From contig JADGJA010000254.1 in NCBI GenBank assembly GCA_027596035.1, forward strand, positions 1 through 27,468: a stretch of DNA of 27,468 nt. The letters are read 5' to 3'. Positions 1-10,186 of the stretch are shown one piece after another (positions within the stretch are counted from its first letter, which is position 1; every line of letters starts with the position of its first letter). Below the pieces are notes generated by a model. The model saw nothing but the letters and a program-made list of their open reading frames with translations, was not told the origin of the DNA and made no database searches. This DNA is from Thoreauomyces humboldtii (taxonomy: Eukaryota; Chytridiomycota; Chytridiomycetes; Spizellomycetales; Powellomycetaceae). The position numbers and the translations under genes are program-made.

Positions 1-335
1 GGGCCCCTGTACCCACGACATCTCTCCAAGGTCTTTCTGGAGCCCCCCTGCCCGTCGTGGGAGACGAACCTTCTGCACTTACACGCGATCAGCCGTGATG
101 CCATCCGGACCCGCTCCGAGACCGAGAACCCAAAGCCGCCCATTCCCAACAATCCCAAAGTTGGCTGCCGACGCGCAGGCGATGCGATTCTCGAAGAATG
201 GACTGTATTCGACCTGAAAAGCCATGGTCAGAATAGTCGGCTAAACCCAGAAGCTGGCAATGGAGAACCTGCCCATCATAACCCAAGCCTACTCACTGCG
301 TAACCATTATACCCTGCAGTCCGAAAGCGCATCAT
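1..335 (-). CDS. PEX7: PEX7 peroxisomal PTS2 receptor, N-terminal part only
   Basis: This is the 5' end of a minus-strand gene cut by the left edge. Exon 1 (335-297) encodes MMRFRTAGYNGYA. A GTGAGT...TTTTCAG intron (296-214, 83 nt) follows. Exon 2 (213-83) begins VEYSPFFENRIACASAANFG and continues with IVGNGRLWVLGLG. This is the opening of the PEX7 WD40 propeller, where known members read GYAVEFSPY, then acidic/basic residues, then an LACA-type strand. A second donor (GTAAGT, 82-77) starts another intron whose acceptor (ACAG) lies at about positions 8-11. PEX7 binds PTS2 proteins in the cytosol and delivers them to the peroxisomal docking complex. An in-frame ATG at 225 is intronic once the splice is accepted. 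The family match and splice are seen directly; the rest of the gene is outside the window. Confidence 0.85.
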
Positions 336-585
336 GTTTTACTCTGAAGTCGCCTTGGTGCACTTGGTCCGGTTTTGTCCAGACCGCTATGAGAGGAAGT
401 CATCACCTACCGGTATGAAGGTCGTGGGAAAGCTTGAGGTGGCTTGGTCTCTCCATTTCGACTGGCACCCTTTCTGGGCTCTTCCCCGTTTTCTTTTTTT
501 ATTTTTTATTTTTATTATTCGCTTTCGGGTCTTCCAACGACGAGAAACAGCAAACCCAGCAGCTGAACGCTGCTCACTTGCATAT
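336..585. promoter_or_regulatory. Divergent promoter region between PEX7 and HAS1
   Basis: These 250 bases separate the two outward-facing start codons and must hold both 5' UTRs and core promoters. A T-rich tract of about 35 bases (491-527) on the plus strand lies 60-95 bases before the HAS1 ATG, a common arrangement for fungal housekeeping promoters. No TATA box stands out. The long frames that cross this stretch carry no family resemblance. Confidence 0.5.
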
Positions 586-2725
586 ATGGTTCGCCAACGC
601 AAGACGAACACCCGAGCGAGCGGTGCGCCCCCACCGGCCAAGAAGGCAAAGGTCGTCGAACCCGTAGAGGAGGACGTCGAGGAAGAGGAGGAAGTTGACC
701 TCAGCGAGACCGTCGGCAGCGACGCTTCTGGATCCGACGAGAGCGGGAGCGAGGCGGACGGTGTCGATGAGAACGGCGACGAGGAGAGCGAAAGTGAAGA
801 CGATGGCGCACCAGTGACGGCAGGAACGAAACGACCGCGCGAGGAGGAGCATGTGGACGGTGACAACGTCATCGTGCCTCACGCCCAGGAACCCATCGAG
901 CTGGACAGTACGTCAACGCTGCACTCCCGGAAAGAGGATGAGCGTCTTTTGAAATGCTCACCATCCTCGTTCCTCAGGGTCAACTTCCACCACCGATGAG
1001 GTCCCAACAGCTTTCTCGTCGCTCGTGGTCTCCGAGCAGACCGCACAATCCATCGTCGAGATGGGGTTCACGAAGATGACAGAGGTCCAGGCTCGCAGTA
1101 TTCCCGCGGCCATGACCGGTCGTGACATCCTCGGCGCCGCCAAGACTGGAAGCGGAAAGACGTTGGCCTTCCTGATTCCCGCTATCGAGGCGCTCGTAAG
1201 GATGAAGTTCAAGCCCAGAAACGGTGCGTTGGGACAAGCTGTGATTCTGCCATTCGCCTATGCTCGATCTTACTCTGCTCTTATCTTCGCAGGCACCGGG
1301 GTTGTTGTCATCTCTCCTACGCGTGAACTAGCACTCCAGATCTTTGGCGTAGCCAAAGAGTTGATGAAGCACCACCATCAAACTTTCGGAATCGTGATGG
1401 GCGGAGCCAACCGAAAGGCCGAAGCCGACAAGCTCGGAAAGGGCGTGAACATCTTGATCGCCACGCCAGGTCGATTGCTCGATCACCTTCAGAACACGAA
1501 GGGCTTCATCGTGAAGAACTTGAAATGCCTCGTTATCGATGAAGCGGACCGAATCCTGGAGGTTGGTTTCGAGGAGGAAATGCACCAGATCATCAAGTTC
1601 TTGCCAAAAGGTACGGCGTTGCAAGGTTTTTTGGGAAGCAATGCATCCTTTGACACTCTTATCCTCTTGCTAGAACGCCAAACTATGTTGTTTTCGGCAA
1701 CGCAAACTACAAAGGTTGAGGATCTTGCTCGAGTTTCTTTGAAGAAGGCGCCATTATACATCAACGTGGATGAGCACAAGGACGCCGCTACTGCTGAGGG
1801 ACTTGAGCAGGGCTACGTTGTCTGCCCCAGCGAGAACCGTTTCTTGCTGCTCTTCACATTCTTGAAGAAGAACCTGAAGAAGAAGGTCATTGTTTTCCTG
1901 TCATCCTGCCACTCCGTGAAATACCACGCCGAGCTCCTTAACTACATCGACATCCCCGTCCTCGACCTCCACGGCAAACAGAAGCAACAAAAGCGAACCA
2001 ACACATTTTTCGAGTTCGTCAACGCCGAGACCGGCATCCTGCTATGCACGGACGTGGCGGCTCGAGGACTCGACATTCCTGCGGTCGACTGGATCATCCA
2101 GTTTGATCCTCCGGATGACCCCAGGGTACGTGTCGAGTCCACCACATTTGGTCTGGGACAAAGAACTCATCTGCGTTCTTCTTCCGCTTTTTTCTAGGAA
2201 TACATTCACCGTGTCGGACGGACGGCTCGAGCAGGCGGTCGCGGGCGTGCGCTTCTCTTCCTTCTCCCCTCCGAACTCGGTTTCCTTCGGTTCCTCAAGC
2301 ACGCAAAGGTGCCTCTGAACGAGTACCAGTTCCCCACCTCCAAGATTGCCAACGTCCAGTCCCAGCTCGAACGTCTCGTGGAAAAGAACTACTACCTGAA
2401 CCGGTCTGCGAAGGACGGTTACCGTTCCTACCTCCAAGCCTACGCGTCCCACTCGCTGAAGAAGATCTTCGACGTCGGGGTCCTGGACCTGCAGAAGGTC
2501 GCCCGCGCCTACGGCTTCACGGTGCCTCCCAGCGTCAATCTGGTCATGGGAGCTAGCGGAAAGGGGGATCGGAAGCAGAGGAGGATCGGAAGCAGCGGCG
2601 GCTCGGCATCCACGGCCGGGTATCAGAACTCGCGGTCCAACGACAAGAAGGAGATGTACGCAAAGGGGTCCCTGGGTGGCGATGGTGGTCGGAAGGGTTC
2701 CGACGGACGTCAGTGGACCCGATAG
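586..2725 (+). CDS. HAS1: ATP-dependent RNA helicase HAS1 (DDX18 family)
   Basis: Five exons (586-907, 978-1223, 1293-1610, 1674-2125, 2198-2725) sum to 622 codons, 621 aa. Introns are 63-73 nt; those at 1224-1292 and 1611-1673 are multiples of three and stop-free, so a naive reading runs through them. DEAD-box motifs appear in order: Q-motif Gln about 145, Walker [10 protein letters not shown] (161-169), PTRELALQ (198-205), TPGRLLDH (247-254), DEAD (272-275), SAT (303-305), RGLDIP, and HRVGRTAR (450-457). The tail with [16 protein letters not shown] and [17 protein letters not shown] is diagnostic for HAS1. The family acts in the nucleolus in 40S and 60S biogenesis, including release of U14 snoRNA. 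The protein is longer than yeast HAS1 (about 505 aa) because of an acidic Glu/Asp/Ser N-terminus (about residues 24-70) and a Gly/Ser/Lys-rich C-terminus. The start ATG opens a basic segment ahead of the acidic stretch. Confidence 0.95.
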
Positions 2726-3060
2726 TCGCAGGTGGTCATCGTGATTTTCACCCATCCTGCCACTTCCATTTTGTCAATTGCACAGTCAATCATTATTTAT
2801 TTCGGCAGGCTCTCCCGCAAACGTCTTTACCGACAGGGAAGAGGGCACGAGAGCAAGAGGCGAAGCAAGGGGGCAAAGCAAGAGTAGAGTGCGTGGCTCT
2901 AACAAGAGCCAAAATGTGATGAAATGATCTAAAGCGTTTCCATGGCAAGGGATGAGAGAATAATAAATACTAGATATCTACAAGCACGTCAGGTACTTCC
3001 GCAAGAGAACCCAACCCCGGAAAGCACATGAAACATGGAGCTACATGGGGAGGACGCCGA
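2726..3060. other. Convergent 3' region between HAS1 and PWP2
   Basis: No gene is visible in these 335 bases. They must hold both 3' UTRs. An A-rich element with AATAATAAATA lies near 2958-2970 and could serve HAS1 polyadenylation. Purine-rich sequence (2830-2890) precedes it. Nothing repeated or structured was recognised. Confidence 0.5.
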
Positions 3061-6021
3061 TCAGATGATCATATCCATATTGACCTCCTCCAACTGCACC
3101 TCGGCCGCGTCCCTCTCCTCCGCGACCTTTCGCTGCTGAGTCTGAGTGTTGAGCATGTACTGGATGGCGAAGGTGTTGTCGTTACATCTAAAGGGGACCG
3201 AAGAAAACACGGGTAAGCGTCCAAATACGGGAGGAGAAAAAAAAAACATCCTCTTCCCCCCTCCCCATGCTTCTGAAACTTACATTGTGCTCATGTCCTC
3301 GTACATCTTGGCCATGCCCTTCTGAAGGCCTCTGAGAACGCTCGCAAACTCGTGGCTGTGGTCCTTGAGGTAACGACCATGGTGGCGCAGGAGACTCGTG
3401 GCCCACATGAGGTTGAACTGGACGCGAGGGCTGACCTCCATGTGACCGACCACAAACTTGAGCATGCGCTCGAGGTACTTTTGCGGGAGCTCGCGGGTGA
3501 CCAGGGTGATGTCGTCGACGGGGATGGCGTCGTACACCTTTCGCGTGACGGGCTTTTCTCCCAGTCGGAAGGACATGACGAGGGCTCGGAGGTGTTCCTG
3601 GTTGGCCAACGCCTCGAAGATGGCGTCGGGTGTGATGTCCATCTCGAGGTCGAAGGGGTCGAACAGGAGGGTCTCGTCCAGCGAGTAGATCAGGAGTCCT
3701 TCGGTCGACGCCGCGGCCCATGATCGTCCCGTGGGAGAGAATCGGACGCCTTTTGTGCGCGCGATAGGTCGAGTCTTGCGAAGACTCGCATCGCCCTTTT
3801 GCACACCCGGGAGGGTGGTGTCCATGCGGTCTTCGAGATCGCTGAGATCCCCGGTGTCGTCGAGCAGGTCCCGTGGTCCGGCCTCGGTCATGTTCTTGCT
3901 GTTGAGAATCTCTTTCATGCCGTCCATGGACTGGTTCTGCGAGATCTGGAAGCGCTTCAGAAGAACCTTGGTGGGCACGTCGTAGATGCAGACGTATTTG
4001 GAGTTCCCTCCGGCAATCAGACCCGAACCGTCCGCCGTGAAGCAAATCGACGTGAAGTGCTTCCCTGCAGAGTTGTTGGCGGCCGTCATGCGATCGGCAG
4101 CCCTCCGCCCACCGGCAATGTCTTTTCGACCTTCGATCGATCCAACCTGTTTTCCCTCGCCCACATTCCAGAAAGTCACTTGGCCATCTAGCGTGGACGC
4201 AGCCAGTACCTTCCCATCCGGTCGATACGCGATGGATAGCACTTCCGACCCGTGCTCGAAAGCCTCTTGAGCGAGGTCGCGGCCAAACACGTCCCACATT
4301 CGGACAGTCTTGTCCCAGGATGACGAGGCCAGGGTCCCTTCCGATGGCGAGAATGCAAGATGGCTAACCGGGCCTTCGTGACCAGTCAAGATATCGAGCA
4401 GTTTGCCAGTCTGCACGGACCACACGAAGATCTCGAATGTGTCTGAGCTTCCGGCGCAAACAACTTCCCCACTGGGGTCCACGGCCAGGCATGAGAACTG
4501 GACCGGCGTGGGCGTCGTAAAGGTCCTGAAATTTCGATAACGGATCAAATCAAATGCGCGAATGGTGCCGTCCAAAGAGGCTGAGAAGACGATCTGGCCC
4601 TGTTTGGCAAACTCGAGGGAGTTGACGCCAGCGGTATGGTCGTTGAAGGTGACAAAGCAGAAACCTGTCTGCGTGTTCCACAGCTTGATCTTCCCGTCAT
4701 CTCCTCCAGTTGCTACGAACTGTCCGTCTTGCGAGTATGAGAGGCAGCTCATGTCATGATGATGCCCTTGTTGTTTCAAAATGTAAGACTCGGATTGCCA
4801 CTCCCACACAAGGAGCTGTCCAAGGGCGGACGAGCCGAACGCCAGCCATTCTCCGGTGGGGTTGATGGTCACGGAGGTGATCTTCTTCTGCGAGATGCTA
4901 TTAGAGCGACAAACGGGGTGAGTCCAGGTCGCCATTTTGCACTTTCGTCAGATCAATCGTGTACCTGAGGGTATGGATGCTGGTAAAGTCCGGGAGTTCC
5001 CATATTCCGAAGATTCCAGAGTTGAATCCTACGACCAGGAGGTTGGACGAGGCATGAAAAGCCACGCTGACCACCTTTGCGTGATTTTGCAGGAAGTAGT
5101 GCCGAGCGGCCGTCCTCCATCGCTTGACTCGCGGCCTGGCCGGCTCTTCTGTCGTCTTCCGCTTCTTGTTCTGCACGTCCGCATCCTCGACGAGGTTGTC
5201 TTCCATCTCCTCCTTCATGTTCCACTCGAAGAGGGCTCCATCCTTGCCCACCGTGAACACGGACTTCATGTCGTTCGAGAACCACGCCCCGAGCACGGTG
5301 TCCCGGTGACCGGTCAGGACCGCTCCGTGAAAGTCCTCCAACCGGTCGACCGAGTATATCCGCGAGGTCATGTCCTTGCTCCCCGTGATGAAGAAGCGAG
5401 AATCCGCGGACCAGGCGAGGTGCACCACGTCGTCGTAGTGGCCGACGTACTTGCGGTGGAGGACAAAGGGGGCAAACTCGAGGGTGAATCCGGGCGTCCT
5501 CCAGATGTCCACGTGCTTGTCGTTGGTCACGGCGAGGTAGCGACCGTTTGGACTGAACTGCATGTCATGGACGGGCGTCTTGAAGTTGAAGTGGTGAAGG
5601 ACGACCTTTCGTTGAAAGTTGACCAGGAGCGCACGACCGTCCTCGTCCACGGTGATCAGAAGGGCGCCATTGGGGGAGAGGGCAAGACGGACGATATCTT
5701 TGCGATTTTCGAACGGTAGCGTGAACGATTTGTTGCTGAAAGGGGTTCCACGGCTTCGAGGTGAGTTTCGGGCAGGAAACCTGGCTTGCCTTCTCCAAAA
5801 GCGACCTCGCACCTGATCAGGTCAAAAACCGACACCCTGTTCCCGACCGGACTGACGACCGAGTTTCCGTCGGGGGTGAATGCGAGGTTCCCTCGCTTGT
5901 AGACGGTCCCGCAAAGGTTCGAGAACTTTGTGAAGAATTGTCAGTTTACACGAGCTCGCTCAGAAGAAGAGCTTCCCGTGGGCCTCAAGCTCTTGGCACA
6001 TACCTGATAGTTGAGCTTCAT
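3061..6021 (-). CDS. PWP2: PWP2/UTP1, WD40 subunit of the SSU processome (UTP-B)
   Basis: Five exons on the minus strand (6021-6004, 5925-5813, 5735-4965, 4897-3284, 3187-3061) total 881 codons, 880 aa. The first coding exon is only 18 nt (MKLNYQ); splicing to FSNLCGTVYKRGN restores the highly conserved PWP2 N-terminus. Introns are 67-96 nt with canonical ends. Two tandem WD40 propellers fill about residues 10-670, with family-specific stretches such as VLHHFNFK, EWLAFGSSALGQLLVWEW, SESYILKQQGH, LIRYRNFRTF and LAVDPSGEVVCAGSSDTF. The Utp12-type helical C-terminal domain (FDPFDLEMDITPDA... to GLQKGMAKMYEDM) follows. The protein binds nascent 35S pre-rRNA and U3 snoRNP with the UTP-B complex in the nucleolus. 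Compared with budding yeast PWP2 it lacks the long acidic tail and ends in a short charged helix. It lies tail-to-tail with HAS1. Confidence 0.95.
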
Positions 6022-6436
6022 TTAGGGCTCTTTGATCCAAAACGCCCTGGACGGTAGTGGGAGGTGATAGTTTGATGTACGTGATGACGAACGCAATCCC
6101 TGTAGCGTCACCCAGAAGTGTGAATTCCCAAGGCACAAAAAAAGAAAAAGCAGGCAGCGCGCGAGAGAAAGGCGAAAGAGAGGCAGGCGGCTGTGCCCTC
6201 TCTGTGCTGTGTCTCTCTCTCTCTGTGTCTCCCATTTGTCCGAGCCGTTCGGACGCATGAGGATGTCTCCCCCCTGTTCCCTCCCTTTCCCCGTTCCCCT
6301 CTTGGGCTTTCCTTTTCCCGATGCGCCACCCACAGGTCCAGCAAACGGTGATCGAAGAAAGAAGAAAGGAGGCGAAGCAAACAAGAGGAGGTGAATCAAT
6401 CCCTCCGTCCTCGTCGCTTGTCCTCGAGCCCTGCAG
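6022..6436. promoter_or_regulatory. Divergent promoter region between PWP2 and the PPR gene
   Basis: The two genes diverge from these 415 bases. The middle is strongly strand-asymmetric: a purine-rich block (6135-6185) is followed by a pyrimidine block (6191-6235) containing an uninterrupted TC run (6212-6224). Such polypurine/polypyrimidine tracts are common in fungal promoters and 5' UTRs. The open frames across this stretch on both strands are low-complexity and were not called. Confidence 0.5.
6191..6235. repeat. TC-rich simple repeat
   Basis: The plus strand carries a CT-rich tract with about six and a half TC dinucleotides in a row (6212-6224), flanked by GTG interruptions. It lies in the divergent promoter between PWP2 and the PPR gene. 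Confidence 0.6.
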
Positions 6437-9400
6437 ATGCGTTGGAACAAAGCTTTCCAGTGTACCGCAACCACAAGGAACCATCTGCCTTCACCACTCC
6501 CACTTCAACTTCAGTCAAGACGTGTATGCGCTCGGCAGACCACCGCCGCCTCCTCAACGAAACCACCGCCATTCGATGACGTCTCGCAAAAGAACTTGGG
6601 GCTGGATGTCTTTAGCAAAGAACGTTCGGGAAAAAGACCTTCGAAGCTTCCTCGTTCCGACGTACCAGTATCAGTTCAGGGTAGACCCGACGCTACGCAG
6701 CACATCAAACCTCCAAGTCAACGGATTATCCCCTTGCCTCGCAAGCGCCCGCCTTTACCCGCAACCCGCAACGCTGGGAACATCAGGTCCGCAGAGAACG
6801 AGTTCCAAAACAAGGTAGAGCCAGGGCCGTCACCCGCTTTCCAAGCCCGTTCTCCTGCCTTGGCTCGCATCCTGACACCGGACGGCCATTCGACCCATTC
6901 GCATCTTCGCAGCTCCCAAGTGGCTGATCCGTGTCAGACGTCACTTCCGGATGATCTGTTTCATTATCCGAATGCACTCTTTCACCGGCTACAATCCGGG
7001 TACGACTCGAACAGCGCAGAGTTCCACGCCATTCTATACAGAGCCACATGGAAGCGCATAATGCACGCTCTCCTCTGTTCTCAGCCTCCTGCGGTCGCCA
7101 AGTCTCGCGTCACTGCCGCTTTGCGCTGGAGAGTGGAATCCGGGCTCAAGCTGGACTTGCACGATTTCATCTGTCTAGCGGGCGTGACCAGTGACGAACG
7201 TGGCTTGGCGGTGGACGTTACGGAGTTTCTGGAGGACGCCGAGGCATACTTGGGGCGCAGTCCGAAGCGCGCTCTCTTCGTTCGAGCTCTTTACGGACTA
7301 GCGGTCGTGGGTGGCTACATGGAGGTGAAATCACTCATATCACCGAAATGGAAGGCTGATGATTACCGAGCCACTCTGAGAGGCATGGCTTCTCATTGGC
7401 GTCGACGTGAACCCTACTATCAGACGCTCAGCCTTGATCAACAGCTTCGTCTAGAGAGCAACGTAGGATTGTCGATGCATCAGATTTTGGTCTGCTTTAT
7501 ACAAACATTCGGAAAACAAGAGGCAACAACACATCTATACAACAGCTATGCCGCGATCCTGCAAGGGTCCATCCGCTCATTTTCGGATGCAGAAGGCTTC
7601 ATGATTCGCATGGCTCGCGACGGGTTCCAACCAAACATGGACACTTTCAACATCTTGATTTGTCATCTGATAAGCAACGGCAAAACGGATGCGGCTACAG
7701 AACTCCTCAAGATGGCACAACATCGGCGGCTGGAACCGAATGATGGCACCCTTGACAACCGCATCAGGCTTCTGCTGCGCAAAAATAACACCAGGGAAGT
7801 TTTGCAAGTCTGGAAACAGCTTTCCCCGGGACGCCAAGGCCGACTCGCAGAAGACGACCCTACCCTTGCGAGTGCTCTCATCTGCGCGTTTTCCGAGTGG
7901 AATCAGCCAGAGATTGCCCTTGCGCTTGCCGACGTACTCAGCTCTGCCGAAAACATGCCATCAGACCGGGCCAACATGCTCTTGATAAGGGTGCTTACTG
8001 CGCGTCGAGATCCTACCGAGTTGGAACTCGCTCTCGGTCATTATCGCAGGATTAGATCGATATTGGTTACCCTTCCTTTGAAATGCATTGCGCACCTGCG
8101 TTCCAATGGAGAGCACCCTTTGAGCTGTGAGCTACACAGCTTTCTAGTCTCGGAGTGTTTGCTCTCAAACCGGGAGGAGGCGGCACTGGATGTGTACCGT
8201 GGCATGGAAGCGATTGGTGTAGCGCCGGATCTGTTTACTTTTACGCCACTCGTGTCACACTTTAACAAACGCGGTCAACCTGGGCGCGTATCAGAACTCT
8301 TTGCTCACATGGCACGGCTCGGCATCCGACCAGATTTGGCGCTGTATTATGTCGTGGTGAAGGATCTTCTAAGAAAGAACCAAGCGGGGCAAGTTGCAGC
8401 TATCGTGCGTGACATCAAAGCGCGTGCGATGCCAGTGGATAGCGTCTTCTTGGAACTTCTTACCCGGAATGGCCATATGGATTTAGCGAAGTCTCTCCTT
8501 CTTGAGCCAATCAAGGGCGAGGACCCGAGCATCGCTCAAAACAATCGTATATTGGCCGAACACGTCCGGCAAGGCCGTATGCAGAAGGCGAGAATACTTT
8601 GGGATCAGATGGTAGCGATGGTTGCTGTCGATCGCGAATCATACCATATCGCTTTGCCGATGTTCATCACCACAGGGGACGGAGCGGTTGCAGACAACCT
8701 TTTCGAGGAACTCGCGCGAGCTGCAGGTAACCGCATGCGCTCAAACGAGTACACCTACGGATTGATGATGCTTGGAAACCTGCGAGCTGGTAAAAAACAT
8801 CGCGCTATGGACTATTACGAGCGGCTCTTATCGTCGCGGGTATCCTTGACGATAGCGACCTTTCAACCTCTGATCTCCTTCTTCTGTGCGAACGCGGATT
8901 TCGAACGAGCCGAAAGGTGTCTTGGAGACGCGATACGCATCCTGCCCGCCCATCGCGTGGAGTCTCAACTGTACACCCCGATCTTGTACGGTTACGCTCG
9001 ACTTACGAGGTCAGAGGGAAGACTTGGTGTACAACGAGTGGTTGCTAAGCTCCGCGCCATCAACTCGGCAATGGACGGAGCGGGACTCGGTGCGGTCATC
9101 ACTGCGTTCACCATTCTCCGGCAGTTTGCGGCTGCCCAGCCGTACATAGAGCAGGCAAGAGCGTCTCCGGGTGACGATGGTCCCGACAGACATGCTGTGC
9201 TACAAGCTGTCTTGAATTGGTACGCCAAGCAAGGTCACAAGGAGATGGAGAAGGTGGTAGCGCAGATGATCAGCGGAACGTGGGGCAGTTCTCCGGAACC
9301 GCATCTGGACGGCCCGCTGTTGGATCTGATGACCTCGTCTGCCGAATATGGGCCACCCGGGAAGTTGTCCCCAACCATCGCCTTGTACTCAATCCTTCTC

Positions 9401-9913
9401 GAGGGCTACGATCGCGCGGGAGACTGGCGAAAAGCCCTTGGCCTGTACCGGCATCTCCGCTCCCACCCGGGAACCGTGTCGGCATCTCATCATGCGGCCC
9501 CGTCCGCCGACCACGACGTTCTCCGCAACTTCGGTGTCTCGCACGTCACTGTCTCGGTCATTCTTGATGCATTGGGTCGTCACCATCAGCTTGAGCTACT
9601 GGAGGAAACCTGGCGGGATATCCGACAGTCCGGCTTCCCTCTCGATACGAACAACTGGACGTCCTATCTCGAAGGGCTTGCATGCTGCGACTGCGTCGCG
9701 AATGCCATCCGAATCCTCGAGGATCCTCCGGAAGGGTTCGTTCCGGATGTGAAGACGCTTCGCAACGTGCTGGGACTTGCGCCGCATGGATCGGCACGGC
9801 AGAGCGTTCAAGCCTTGATCGATACGAAGTATCCTTCTCTTGCTCCTGAGGTTCGGTCATCATCTCATCTCACGTGGAGACCTGTGCCTAAGGCTGGGGA
9901 CCGCAAAGCGTAG
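6437..9913 (+). CDS. Large pentatricopeptide-repeat (PPR) protein, probably mitochondrial
   Basis: A single uninterrupted frame encodes 1158 aa. The first ~40 residues (MRWNKAFQCTATTRN... rich in Arg, Ser, Thr and Gln, without acidic residues) look like a mitochondrial presequence. A Pro/Arg-rich linker follows to about residue 160. From about residue 230 the protein is helical. Recognisable 35-residue PPR units occur at about residues 400-435 (DTFNILICHLISNGKTDAA), 598-633 (DLFTFTPLVSHFNKRGQPGR), 634-668 (DLALYYVVVKDLLRKNQ), about 770 (YTYGLMMLGNLRAGKKHRA) and about 984 (YSILLEGYDRAGDWRKALGL). Others are degenerate. PPR proteins bind organellar RNA in a sequence-specific way and control mRNA stability, processing or translation. 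The specific fungal orthologue is not recognised. Lack of introns in 3.5 kb contrasts with most neighbours. The start at 6437 is the first ATG that gives the basic N-terminus. Confidence 0.88.
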   Translation: MRWNKAFQCTATTRNHLPSPLPLQLQSRRVCARQTTAASSTKPPPFDDVSQKNLGLDVFSKERSGKRPSKLPRSDVPVSVQGRPDATQHIKPPSQRIIPLPRKRPPLPATRNAGNIRSAENEFQNKVEPGPSPAFQARSPALARILTPDGHSTHSHLRSSQVADPCQTSLPDDLFHYPNALFHRLQSGYDSNSAEFHAILYRATWKRIMHALLCSQPPAVAKSRVTAALRWRVESGLKLDLHDFICLAGVTSDERGLAVDVTEFLEDAEAYLGRSPKRALFVRALYGLAVVGGYMEVKSLISPKWKADDYRATLRGMASHWRRREPYYQTLSLDQQLRLESNVGLSMHQILVCFIQTFGKQEATTHLYNSYAAILQGSIRSFSDAEGFMIRMARDGFQPNMDTFNILICHLISNGKTDAATELLKMAQHRRLEPNDGTLDNRIRLLLRKNNTREVLQVWKQLSPGRQGRLAEDDPTLASALICAFSEWNQPEIALALADVLSSAENMPSDRANMLLIRVLTARRDPTELELALGHYRRIRSILVTLPLKCIAHLRSNGEHPLSCELHSFLVSECLLSNREEAALDVYRGMEAIGVAPDLFTFTPLVSHFNKRGQPGRVSELFAHMARLGIRPDLALYYVVVKDLLRKNQAGQVAAIVRDIKARAMPVDSVFLELLTRNGHMDLAKSLLLEPIKGEDPSIAQNNRILAEHVRQGRMQKARILWDQMVAMVAVDRESYHIALPMFITTGDGAVADNLFEELARAAGNRMRSNEYTYGLMMLGNLRAGKKHRAMDYYERLLSSRVSLTIATFQPLISFFCANADFERAERCLGDAIRILPAHRVESQLYTPILYGYARLTRSEGRLGVQRVVAKLRAINSAMDGAGLGAVITAFTILRQFAAAQPYIEQARASPGDDGPDRHAVLQAVLNWYAKQGHKEMEKVVAQMISGTWGSSPEPHLDGPLLDLMTSSAEYGPPGKLSPTIALYSILLEGYDRAGDWRKALGLYRHLRSHPGTVSASHHAAPSADHDVLRNFGVSHVTVSVILDALGRHHQLELLEETWRDIRQSGFPLDTNNWTSYLEGLACCDCVANAIRILEDPPEGFVPDVKTLRNVLGLAPHGSARQSVQALIDTKYPSLAPEVRSSSHLTWRPVPKAGDRKA

Positions 9914-10186
9914 TGTTGGTTTTGTTATAGAATTAGACTTGGCGTTATCTCGAACAAATGCATGCTTGTAGCGCATCCGTCTTTATGCCCGTACAGGTTG
10001 TTCAATGGCCGTCCTATGCGGTTTGCCCACTCCCAAGCTTGGTTTCGGACGCTAGTTGTAAGTCATACCCTCGGACCTGTCGATCGCTACAGGCGCTCTA
10101 TTGAACATGCGCGGCCGCCGCCCTGTTAACTTTTTATGCGCGAGACCAACAGACTTTGCGAGATTATTCCACTCATCTAGTTCGCC

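Noticed and set aside
387..872. Serine-rich minus-strand frame opposite the HAS1 N-terminus
   Set aside because: It mirrors the acidic Asp/Glu codons of HAS1 exon 1; PEX7 occupies the minus strand just to the left with its own start.
3188..4297. Long second minus-strand frame (369 codons) inside PWP2
   Set aside because: It lies wholly over PWP2 exons in another frame; its Arg/His-rich translation is a codon-shadow, and PWP2 itself is unmistakable.
4937..5719. 260-codon plus-strand frame antisense to PWP2
   Set aside because: Antisense shadow of the conserved WD40 region; no family resemblance.
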